DNA from: Deltaproteobacteria bacterium
Lineage (GTDB): Bacteria > Desulfobacterota > Dissulfuribacteria > Dissulfuribacterales > QOAL01
DNA: 5,210 nt
NCBI GenBank assembly: GCA_015486425.1
Contig: WFRQ01000521.1
Location: 1-5,210 of the forward strand
Direction of reading: 5' to 3'
The notes beneath the pieces were generated by a model that saw nothing but the letters and a program-made list of their open reading frames with translations, was not told where the DNA came from and made no database searches. A program made the position numbers and the translations under genes. How positions within the stretch are numbered: position 1 is the first letter of the stretch; each line of letters begins with the position of its first letter. This document shows, piece after piece, positions 1 through 5,111 of this stretch.

Positions 1-866
1 GGACGGTTGGATAGAAGTTCCGAAGGGAGGCCGGTCTCAGGCGGGGCTATTTCTTCAGGGAGTTTCCGAGGAACTTTTATGAGCGCCGGGTCAGGCAGCC
101 TGCCCAGAAGAATTGACAGGGCATGGTTAGCCTTTTTGAAACCTGCCTCATACACGGGCCGTCTTGCCCTGGCAGATTCAAGGGTCTGACGGGCCTGGTA
201 AACATCAAGCGGCTCTGCAATCCCTGACTCATAACGGTCCCAGACCAGGTCATAGGTCCTGGAACTTGACCTGATGATTGCCTCTACCAGATCAAGCTGC
301 GCCTTCTGTTCAATGGCCGTAAAATAGAGGTCTGCTATCTCTGCGGCAATACTTATATAAGCGGCCTTTACATTCTCTTCTGCTGCGTCAGCAAGGAACT
401 CAGCGGCGTCTGCCTGCGATTTGAACTTGCGCCAGAGGTCCACTTCATAACTTGCTGCAAGTGAAAATTCATAGGTATTACCTGTGACATCTTCAGGGAT
501 GCCTGGGCGTTTGCTGCGTCTCATGTCAAGGTTGAATCCGATCCATGGAAATCGCGCTGCCTGTGCCTGGCCTGCGGCAGCCCTTGCCTGCACCACCCGC
601 TGGAGCGCCATGCGAATGTCCAGATTATGCTCAAGCCCCTGCTGCACAAGAGTATCAAGCTCCGGATTATCAAGGGCTTTCCACCATTCTCCGCCATGCC
701 ACTTTCCCCGGACTTGAGCAGTGCTGTTTGCATAACTGGCAGGCGGCACAACCACTTCATCAGGTTTCGGGACCATGGTTTTATGAACACTGCAGGCGGA
801 AAACATGAAAAGGGCACACAGCAGGAATAACAGTAAACATTTCTGGCGGCACGATATAAATCTCAA
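1..866 (-). CDS. Outer-membrane efflux lipoprotein, NodT/TolC family (3' end beyond the left edge)
   Basis: Outer-membrane channel subunit of a tripartite (usually RND-type) efflux pump. Reading the minus strand from a TTG at 866-864 gives 288 codons with no stop to the window edge. The N-terminus is a lipoprotein signal: Arg2, Arg7 and Lys9, a Leu/Phe-rich stretch at 10-22, then lipobox FSAC with Cys25. Ser26 after the cysteine suits outer-membrane sorting. OEP-family features follow: WWKAL at 61-65, a helical stretch with QGLEHNLDIRMAL near 76-88, YEVDLWRKF at 140-148, and RYESGIAEPLDVYQARQTL at 211-229. LLGRLPDP at 253-260 and TGLPSELLSNR at 278-288 follow, the latter ending where the family has RPDI. 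Known members are about 460-480 aa, so roughly 60% is present. The TTG is chosen because GGAGG lies 7 nt upstream inside the tetR end and a full signal peptide follows; the only later ATG (Met21) would destroy it. It overlaps the tetR stop as TTGA, so translation is probably coupled. The substrate cannot be inferred. Confidence 0.92.
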   Translation of the reverse strand, partial: MRFISCRQKCLLLFLLCALFMFSACSVHKTMVPKPDEVVVPPASYANSTAQVRGKWHGGEWWKALDNPELDTLVQQGLEHNLDIRMALQRVVQARAAAGQAQAARFPWIGFNLDMRRSKRPGIPEDVTGNTYEFSLAASYEVDLWRKFKSQADAAEFLADAAEENVKAAYISIAAEIADLYFTAIEQKAQLDLVEAIIRSSSRTYDLVWDRYESGIAEPLDVYQARQTLESARARRPVYEAGFKKANHALSILLGRLPDPALIKVPRKLPEEIAPPETGLPSELLSNR

Positions 867-1510
867 AGCGGTGCCTCCATTCCTGCCTCACAGAAGTTCA
901 GGAGTTCCTTCATTACCTCTTCAGGAGAGTTCGGAAACATATTGGTGCCTGAGAGCAGGGAATCACTGCCCATGAGACGCATCCAGTGCGCAAAAGCACC
1001 TATAAAACAGTGGAGCCGCATATGAATTACAGGCCTGGGGATGGATGGAAGCGCCATGGAAAGCAGCTCTGCCATTGTATTGAAAACCGGCCTTACCTGT
1101 TCCATGAAGAGTTTTCGTATGTTCTCATCAGGATCTGCCATGCCCTGGCCCATGATACGCACAAAATCATTTGCAGCAGGTTCAGTGCTGATAAATTTTA
1201 TTGACGGCTCCAGAAATGCAACCAGAATTTCCCTCACAGTAGGCCGGCTTGAGATATCATCAGGCCCCCTTGAGGCAGCATGTCTCAGAGATTCGAGCAG
1301 ACGAAGGCGGTCCCTGTTAACAGGTACCAGACGTCTGAGCACCACCTCTCTCACCAGGGCCTCCCTGGTCCCAAAATGGTAGTTAACAGAGGCTATATTA
1401 ACCCTTGCCTCCCTGGTAATATCCCTGAGGGAAGTATTATGAAAACCCTGGCTGGCAAACAGGCGCTCGGCAGCATCAAGTATGCGTTTTTTTGTTTCTT
1501 CGGCTGACAT
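863..1510 (-). CDS. TetR-family transcriptional repressor, PsrA-like
   Basis: A 215-aa ligand-responsive DNA-binding regulator. The TetR_N domain occupies about residues 5-55: KKRILDAAERLFASQGF (7-23), then the helix-turn-helix TSLRDITREARVNIASVNYHF (26-46). The motif VNxAxVNYHFG and the downstream LVPVNRDRL resemble Pseudomonas PsrA and relatives. So does the C-terminal part (RLHCFIGAFAHWM at 165-177, EEVMKELLNFCEAGMEA at 197-213). PsrA responds to fatty acids, but ligand identity cannot be carried over. The start at 1510 is preferred because TGAGGA lies 8 nt upstream (1524-1519) and TetR proteins usually begin just before KKRIL. The frame is open to an ATG at 1591, but those 27 extra codons lie mostly inside a MITE-like element. 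The gene overlaps the efflux lipoprotein gene by 4 bp, so it probably represses its own operon. It could belong to another TetR subfamily with a similar C-terminal domain. Confidence 0.93.
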   Translation of the reverse strand: MSAEETKKRILDAAERLFASQGFHNTSLRDITREARVNIASVNYHFGTREALVREVVLRRLVPVNRDRLRLLESLRHAASRGPDDISSRPTVREILVAFLEPSIKFISTEPAANDFVRIMGQGMADPDENIRKLFMEQVRPVFNTMAELLSMALPSIPRPVIHMRLHCFIGAFAHWMRLMGSDSLLSGTNMFPNSPEEVMKELLNFCEAGMEAPL

Positions 1511-1524
1511 GCACAGTATCCTCA

Positions 1525-1702
1525 GGGGCTGTCCAAAAATAACTTGGCGATTTCGCATCCCATCTTCAGGCCATCCTGAGCCGAACTTCAATCACAAAAT
1601 CCTCAACGTAGCCCGGCTACGCCTGCGGTTTTGCTCAATCAGTTCAACTCAGTCTGACATAAATCTGCGCGCGCCAACATCCAACTTATTTTGGACAGCC
1701 CC
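1525..1702. mobile_element. 178-bp MITE-like element with terminal inverted repeats
   Basis: The left end GGGGCTGTCCAAAAATAA (1525-1542) and right end TTATTTTGGACAGCCCC (1686-1702) are inverted repeats differing by one A. The interior is also an imperfect palindrome: CGCA, TCAG, CTGAG, GAACT and CAAAA blocks on the left recur in order as reverse complements on the right. The centre is the hairpin CGTAGC-CCG-GCTACG (near 1606-1620). Small size, terminal repeats and no coding capacity fit a non-autonomous MITE mobilised by an IS transposase acting in trans. GGGGCTGTCC-type ends occur on several IS groups, so no family is assigned. No clear target-site duplication is seen: CTCA flanks the left and TTAA the right. 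The left end abuts the tetR ribosome binding site, and the right end lies 10 bp from the promoter-like sequence. Confidence 0.8.
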
Positions 1703-1711
1703 TTAAACAAA

Positions 1712-1740
1712 CAATTAAAACAATCGTTTGAAAAAGTCAA
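1712..1740 (-). promoter_or_regulatory. Candidate sigma-70-type promoter of the tetR-efflux operon
   Basis: On the minus strand TTGACT (1740-1735) matches the -35 consensus at 5 of 6 positions. TTTAAT (1719-1714) matches the -10 at 5 of 6, with a 15-nt spacer, shorter than the ideal 17. With a 17-nt spacer the hexamer is TAATTG (1717-1712), a poor match. It lies upstream of the MITE-like element in the right direction for tetR, and a palindromic operator fills the spacer. No better promoter was seen between it and the tetR start. A transcript from here would carry the element in a leader of nearly 200 nt. Confidence 0.5.
1717..1730 (-). promoter_or_regulatory. Candidate TetR/PsrA-type operator
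   Basis: The minus strand reads CAAAC-GATT-GTTTT, an inverted repeat (AAAC/GTTT) with a 4-nt centre. The PsrA consensus as I recall it is (G/C)AAAC-N2-4-GTTT(G/C); only the last base departs. It lies between the candidate -35 and -10 elements, where a bound repressor would block RNA polymerase. The adjacent gene encodes a PsrA-like protein, so autorepression is the simple reading. Half-sites this short and AT-rich also arise by chance. Confidence 0.5.
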
Positions 1741-1885
1741 ATCCGTATCTTCCGTGTTTCAGCCTGATTGCTCGTAATGAGATATTCTCCTGATTTGAGC
1801 GACTGCCGTATTTGCTGCATATCCGCGAAAGAGGAATTCCCATAACGGAAAGGCGCTTTTCACACAACAATTTTCTTCTTGACAC
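1741..1885. other. Intergenic stretch without recognisable feature
   Basis: This is the unassigned part of the roughly 500-bp gene-free interval between tetR and the WYL regulator gene; the rest is the two repeat elements and the promoter/operator region. Short open frames cross it on both strands (1715-1915 minus, 1812-2048 plus). They run into the neighbouring palindromic element, lack a ribosome binding site and resemble no family I recognise. No RNA gene or convincing hairpin was seen. It could hold remnants of an older gene, but nothing supports that. Confidence 0.4.
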
Positions 1886-1994
1886 GTATCTGCTTAGGGG
1901 GTGCTGCAGGTGCAAGGCGGAGGGGGCGAAGGCGTACTTCCCGTACTTCGAGCCCTTGACAACGCAGCAGATGCGGTACCCCCTGAGCAGATAC
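1886..1994. repeat. 109-bp palindromic repeat element (REP/MITE-like)
   Basis: The outer arms GTATCTGCTTAGGGGGT (1886-1902) and ACCCCCTGAGCAGATAC (1978-1994) pair with a single mismatch. The interior continues the symmetry imperfectly: AAGG, GGG, CGAAG and GTAC on the left against GTAC, CTTCG, CCC and CCTT on the right. The centre carries two near-adjacent copies of CGTACTTC. The unit would fold into one long stem-loop as RNA or single-stranded DNA. It has no coding potential and ends 17 bp beyond the stop codon of the leftward WYL regulator gene, so it may act as its transcript end or 3' stabiliser. It shares no obvious sequence with the element at 1525-1702. No target duplication is evident. 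Confidence 0.75.
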
Positions 1995-2011
1995 CATTTA
2001 AAAATAGAAAA

Positions 2012-3019
2012 TTATCTATACCTCTCTACCATTTTGACAACATCCTGAACAATTTCCTTTCTTAAGTCTATGGGTTCAAGCACCTGCGCATCCGGGCCAT
2101 ATCCCATCACCCACCTCTTGATTTCATAACGCCCGCTGATTCGCATTTCAAGGATTACAGAGCCGTCGCTGTTTTCCGTGATTTTCTGGCCGGATGCCCA
2201 CTGCCGTTCACGGATGTACCTTGCCTGTGAAGCAGAAAACCAGATTTTTACGTTTATATTATCATCAAATACTACCCCAAATGCTCCTGAGAGCAGGGCA
2301 TCAGGGTCAAAATCCGCTGGATATTCAAAGATATCATCTTCGTTGATATCTATTTCATTGATGCGCTCAACAGCCAAGGTAAGAATTTTATCAAATGAGG
2401 GGGCATTTACAAAGATGTAGAGCCCGCCGTTATGCTCAAAGAAGTGCAGTGGGGCAATCTTGAAGGTCTTCTCCCTGTCATCCATAAATGAGTGATATTT
2501 CACCCTGCATGTCTTTCGTTCAAGCATGGCATCTGTGAGGGTTTCCACTACTTGCTCCTTACCCTCAAGGGATTTACTAAGGCGGACATTCATAAGAATA
2601 AGAGGACGGTATTTTTCAAGAGCGCTTCCCATGCCTGCAGGAGCCATGTTTTCAATTTTGTCAAAAGCGCTGTCAATGTATAGTTCAAGCTCAGTTCCCT
2701 GGAATATCCTGCTTTCCCCTCGCAGTAATATCAGGGCAATAAGTTCCTGGGGGCCAAGGCGCACGTCAGGCAGGTCAAGCAGCGGGGTTTTACGGCAGTA
2801 TTTTTTATCCAGACGCCACCGTTTGACATTGCTGACCTGGTCATCAAACTGTTCCACCAGAAAGCCGAGGTCCTCCACCATGTTGATATGCCTGTAGGCA
2901 GTTCTCCTGGAAACATTAAGGTCTTCTTCTATCTCCCTTATAGATACGCCATTTGACCTGCATAACAGGTCAAAAACCCGCAAAAATTTAATAATATTGC
3001 GACCTCTTGTATTGCTCAT
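2012..3019 (-). CDS. WYL-domain transcriptional regulator (HTH, WYL, WCX)
   Basis: A 335-aa DNA-binding regulator of the helix-turn-helix plus WYL type; WYL domains are thought to sense nucleic-acid or nucleotide ligands. The N-terminal winged HTH spans about 8-70, with recognition region SIREIEEDLNVSRRTAYRHINMVEDLGF (26-53) and wing VKRWRL (65-70). A helical linker follows (about 80-150). The WYL domain is near 155-225: CRVKYHSF, IAPLHFFEHNGGLYIFVNA (188-206) and LAVERI (215-220). The name-giving Trp-Tyr-Leu is replaced by Leu-Tyr-Ile, while the RI closing motif is kept. The C-terminal WCX domain (about 255-335) has VLEPIDLRKEIVQDVVKMVERY. The length is typical. The ATG at 3019 is the only plausible start: a stop lies 10 codons upstream and the next ATG is inside the HTH. 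No Shine-Dalgarno sequence is visible. It is divergent from the antitoxin-like gene, with start codons touching. Its target is unknown; some WYL regulators control defence genes, but no defence gene is present here. Confidence 0.9.
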   Translation of the reverse strand: MSNTRGRNIIKFLRVFDLLCRSNGVSIREIEEDLNVSRRTAYRHINMVEDLGFLVEQFDDQVSNVKRWRLDKKYCRKTPLLDLPDVRLGPQELIALILLRGESRIFQGTELELYIDSAFDKIENMAPAGMGSALEKYRPLILMNVRLSKSLEGKEQVVETLTDAMLERKTCRVKYHSFMDDREKTFKIAPLHFFEHNGGLYIFVNAPSFDKILTLAVERINEIDINEDDIFEYPADFDPDALLSGAFGVVFDDNINVKIWFSASQARYIRERQWASGQKITENSDGSVILEMRISGRYEIKRWVMGYGPDAQVLEPIDLRKEIVQDVVKMVERYR

Positions 3020-3271
3020 TTGGGTAAAGAGAGATGGCTTGGTACGTTATCAAGCAAGGGACAAATTACTATTCCTAAACCTATCCGGGAAAAATACAAT
3101 CTGGAACCAGGCGATAAGATTGAATTCCTTGAAGATGATCAAGGGGTTGTGACAATATGGCCGGTAACTCAGGATGTAAGCAGACTTAAGGGTTTGATAG
3201 CAAAACCAGAGTATCCCGTTTCAATAAAAGAGATGAATAGTGTAATCCGTGAGGAAGGGGGAAAAATGTGA
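3020..3271 (+). CDS. AbrB/MazE/VapB-like antitoxin, SpoVT-AbrB fold
   Basis: An 83-aa protein with a swapped-hairpin AbrB DNA-binding domain at about residues 6-50: LGTLSSKGQITIPKPIREKYNLEPGDKIEFLEDDQGVVTIWPV. The SKGQITIPKxIR and GDKIEF motifs are hallmark features. The tail (DVSRLKGLI at 52-60, PVSIKEMNSVIREEGG at 66-81) is typical of VapB-type antitoxins, where it wraps the toxin. In known systems such proteins neutralise a toxin and repress their own operon. The TTG at 3020 is the only usual start codon between an in-frame stop at 2963-2965 and the conserved domain. It has no ribosome binding site and touches the ATG of the divergent WYL gene, so the start is uncertain. The gene ends in a strong ribosome binding site and a GTGA overlap with a short reading frame, but no full toxin gene follows. 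It may be an orphan antitoxin or a stand-alone AbrB-type regulator. Confidence 0.85.
   Translation: MGKERWLGTLSSKGQITIPKPIREKYNLEPGDKIEFLEDDQGVVTIWPVTQDVSRLKGLIAKPEYPVSIKEMNSVIREEGGKM
3251..3261 (+). promoter_or_regulatory. Strong ribosome binding site at the end of the antitoxin gene
   Basis: GAGGAAGGGGG, inside the last codons of the antitoxin gene, lies 6 nt before the GTG at 3268-3270 that overlaps its TGA stop. Such a purine block with a coupled start is the normal arrangement for a downstream toxin gene. Here it serves only a 30-codon frame. Confidence 0.6.
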
Positions 3272-3360
3272 CTGGTTCTGGTCCGATACATTTGATCAGA
3301 AATGCGCCCAAATATCAGGAGCAGTATTGTTGGATTAATGAAATAGTAAAAACGGCATAA
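3268..3360 (+). pseudogene. Short coupled reading frame, possible remnant of a toxin gene (30 codons)
   Basis: A GTG start overlaps the antitoxin TGA stop (GTGA) and is preceded by a strong ribosome binding site. The frame encodes MTGSGPIHLIRNAPKYQEQY followed by CWINEIVKTA and ends 16 bp before the terminator. I do not recognise a family. The first residues only faintly recall VapC/PIN toxin starts of the form MTGxDTNxLxR. The first catalytic aspartate of that motif would be missing, and 30 residues are far below the usual 120-150. The position is exactly where a toxin gene is expected, so a deleted or decayed toxin is the likely reading. A real small peptide cannot be excluded. Confidence 0.3.
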
Positions 3361-3376
3361 CGCAATACATAGACGC

Positions 3377-3418
3377 AAAAAGAGCCGTGGCTGCCATAAG
3401 GCAACCGCGGCTCTTTTG
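3377..3418. terminator. Bidirectional rho-independent terminator
   Basis: A stem of 18 positions: AAAAGAGCCGTGGCTGCC (3378-3395), loop ATAA, then GGCAACCGCGGCTCTTTT (3400-3417). Sixteen positions are Watson-Crick pairs; the other two are a U-G wobble and a C-A mismatch. On the plus strand it ends in TTTT; on the minus strand the A-run gives a U-run. It sits between the convergent antitoxin unit and glnA and can end both transcripts. Confidence 0.93.
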
Positions 3419-3452
3419 TGTGACATTGATATATCCCGACAGATAACAGGGA

Positions 3453-4862
3453 CTATATATCGTAGTACAGGGAGAACTCGTAAGGATGCGGACGAAGCTT
3501 GATTGCATTGACCTCATTCTCGGTCTTGTACTCAATCCACATATCAATAACATCCTGAGTAAAGACATCACCCTTGAGCAGGAAGTCATGATCTGCCTTG
3601 AGGGCCTCAAGGGCCTCGGCAAGGGAGCCGGGAGCTGAAGGAATGTTGGCCAGCTCTTCAGGAGGCAGGTCATAGATGTTCTTATCCATGGGCTCGCCGG
3701 GATCGATCTTGTTATCAATACCGTCAAGAACTGCCATGAGGATGGCTGAGAAGGCAAGGTAGCCGTTGCAGGACGGGTCAGGAGTACGGTACTCGATACG
3801 TTTTGCCTTGGGAGAATCTGAGTACATGGGGATGCGGCAGGAAGCACTCCTGTTACGGCTTGAGTATGCCAGGTTCACAGGGGCCTCAAAGCCGGGAACC
3901 AGCCTCTTGTAGGAGTTGGTTGTGGGGTTGCAGATTGCGCAGAGGGCACGTCCGTGTTTCAGGATTCCGCCAAGGCCCCAAAGCGCCTCCTGAGAGAGAC
4001 CTGAGTACTTGTCACCTGCAAATACAGGTGTATCGCCATTCCATATACTTATGTGTGTGTGCATGCCTGTGCCATTGTCATTAAACAGAGGCTTGGGCAT
4101 AAAGGTGAGGGTGCGGCCATGGCGGTATGCCACATTCTTCAGAACATACTTGAACCACATGAGCTGGTCACCCATCTGAAGAAGGGGTTTGAAGCGCATG
4201 TCGATCTCGGCCTGGCCTGCAGTGGCAACCTCGTGATGCTGGCACTCAATATCAATTCCAAGCTGTTCGAGGATCAGGCTCATCTCAGTCCTCATATCCT
4301 GGAACTTGTCAGTGGGAGGCACAGGGAAGTAGCCTTCCTTGTGGCGCGGCTTGTATCCCTGGTTGGGGCACTCGTCACGGCCTGTGTTCCAGATACCTTC
4401 AACTGAATCAACCTCGTAGAAGGTGCCGTGACTTGCAGAATCAAAACGTACGTCATCAAAGATGAAGAACTCAGCCTCAGGACCGATGTATGCGGTATCA
4501 CCGATGCCTGTGCTCTTGAGGTATGCCTCAGCTTTCTTGGCTATGTTTCTCGGGTCCCTTGAGTATGCCTCACGGGTAATGGGGTCACAGATGTCACCAA
4601 TGAGAACAAGTGTGGGCTCCTCAAAGAAGGGGTCGATCTGAGCGGTAGCAGGGTCAGGGATTACCAGCATGTCACTGGCATGAATGGGCTGCCAGCCCCT
4701 GATGCTTGAGCCGTCAAAACCAAAACCGTTTTCAAAGGCTCCCTCATCAAGCTCACTTATAGGTACACTGAAATGCTGCCAGATGCCGGGGAAATCCAGA
4801 AAACGGAGATCCACCATTTTGACGCCCTTTTCTTTTGCCATGGCAAGGACTTCTTTAGACAT
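3453..4862 (-). CDS. glnA: Glutamine synthetase type I (GSI-beta)
   Basis: Cytoplasmic dodecameric enzyme joining ammonia and glutamate to glutamine with ATP, the main entry of nitrogen under limitation. The 469-aa length equals that of the E. coli enzyme. The N-terminal beta-grasp domain carries GFGFDGSSIRGW (46-57). The catalytic domain has GPEAEFF (127-133; metal ligands Glu129 and Glu131), HHEVATAGQAEID (209-221; Glu211 and Glu219), NDNGTGMHTH (261-270; His268), and NPTTNSYKRLVPGFEAP (312-328; Glu326). RNRSASCRIP (336-345) and KRIEYRTPDPSCNGYLAF (354-371) follow. KNIYDLPPEE (394-403) places Tyr397 exactly at the adenylylation site, so GlnE-type covalent control is likely, as in GSI-beta enzymes. 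Start: AAAGGAGGA (4879-4871) lies 8 nt before the ATG. The gene is convergent with the antitoxin unit and shares its terminator. The upstream region has three perfect palindromes. No glnB or ntrBC gene is in the window. Confidence 0.98.
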   Translation of the reverse strand: MSKEVLAMAKEKGVKMVDLRFLDFPGIWQHFSVPISELDEGAFENGFGFDGSSIRGWQPIHASDMLVIPDPATAQIDPFFEEPTLVLIGDICDPITREAYSRDPRNIAKKAEAYLKSTGIGDTAYIGPEAEFFIFDDVRFDSASHGTFYEVDSVEGIWNTGRDECPNQGYKPRHKEGYFPVPPTDKFQDMRTEMSLILEQLGIDIECQHHEVATAGQAEIDMRFKPLLQMGDQLMWFKYVLKNVAYRHGRTLTFMPKPLFNDNGTGMHTHISIWNGDTPVFAGDKYSGLSQEALWGLGGILKHGRALCAICNPTTNSYKRLVPGFEAPVNLAYSSRNRSASCRIPMYSDSPKAKRIEYRTPDPSCNGYLAFSAILMAVLDGIDNKIDPGEPMDKNIYDLPPEELANIPSAPGSLAEALEALKADHDFLLKGDVFTQDVIDMWIEYKTENEVNAIKLRPHPYEFSLYYDI

Positions 4863-4870
4863 ATTAAAAT

Positions 4871-4879
4871 TCCTCCTTT
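4871..4879 (-). promoter_or_regulatory. Ribosome binding site of glnA
   Basis: The minus strand reads AAAGGAGGA, 8 nt before the ATG at 4862. This is a near-ideal Shine-Dalgarno sequence and fixes the glnA start, in contrast to the WYL and antitoxin genes, where none is visible. Confidence 0.9.
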
Positions 4880-4887
4880 AGATTCTT

Positions 4888-4908
4888 CGTTATCATGTTC
4901 AGATAACG
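4888..4908. promoter_or_regulatory. Perfect inverted repeat in the glnA leader
   Basis: CGTTATC (4888-4894) and GATAACG (4902-4908) are perfect 7-bp arms around a 7-nt centre, 25 nt upstream of the glnA ATG and just ahead of its ribosome binding site. It could be a repressor operator or a small leader hairpin. No regulator family is assigned. Confidence 0.5.
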
Positions 4909-4914
4909 GATAAT

Positions 4915-4928
4915 TTACAAAATTGTAA
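4915..4928. promoter_or_regulatory. Palindrome upstream of glnA
   Basis: TTACAA-AA-TTGTAA, perfect 6-bp arms around a 2-nt centre. It contains a CAAAATTGT word (4918-4926) repeated 24 bp away at 4942-4950. This is a possible operator; AT-rich DNA makes chance symmetry possible. Confidence 0.4.
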
Positions 4929-4945
4929 AAACAGACTTTTCCAAA

Positions 4946-4960
4946 ATTGTCACAGACAAT
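4946..4960. promoter_or_regulatory. Palindrome upstream of glnA
   Basis: ATTGTC-ACA-GACAAT, perfect 6-bp arms around a 3-nt centre, overlapping the second CAAAATTGT copy (4942-4950). Together with the palindromes at 4888 and 4915 it makes a dense array of symmetric sites in the presumed glnA control region. Confidence 0.45.
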
Positions 4961-5111
4961 ACAATATGGCACTCATACTGTCCATGATGAAATAGCATAA
5001 AATTACAAAAAATGCACAAACCCACATAAAAAATTGAACGTTTTAGGACTGTTCCTTAGGGGAGCATTCCCTGTTTGTCCCGCCTTTTCTATTGTTGTGG
5101 AGGCTGTGTGG

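Noticed and set aside
521..817. 98-aa minus-strand frame and overlapping plus-strand frames of 67-87 aa
   Set aside because: These are shadows of the efflux lipoprotein gene, which reads through with a lipobox and OEP motifs in another minus-strand frame.
1511..1591. 27-codon N-terminal extension of the TetR protein to an ATG at 1591
   Set aside because: It lies mostly inside the MITE-like element, has no ribosome binding site, and extends beyond the usual TetR N-terminus; the ATG at 1510 has TGAGGA 8 nt upstream.
1715..2048. Short frames on both strands between tetR and the WYL gene (66 aa minus, 78 aa plus)
   Set aside because: They run into the palindromic element and, for the plus one, into the end of the WYL gene; no ribosome binding site and no recognisable family.
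3169..3847. Minus-strand frames of 85 and 170 aa over the terminator and the glnA end
   Set aside because: They cross the terminator and overlap real genes; the composition is Ser/Pro/Leu-rich low-information text typical of off-frame translation.
3803..4406. Plus-strand frames of 93 and 117 aa opposite glnA
   Set aside because: They are antisense shadows of a perfectly conserved glutamine synthetase gene.
4757..4972. 71-aa minus-strand frame starting upstream of glnA
   Set aside because: It overlaps the glnA start in another frame and spans the palindromic leader; the glnA start and ribosome binding site are unambiguous.
4967..4983. TGGCAC resembling the -24 half of a sigma-54 promoter
   Set aside because: It is on the plus strand, pointing away from glnA, and the -12 half lacks the required GC; on the glnA strand the nearest GG...GC pair has the wrong spacing.
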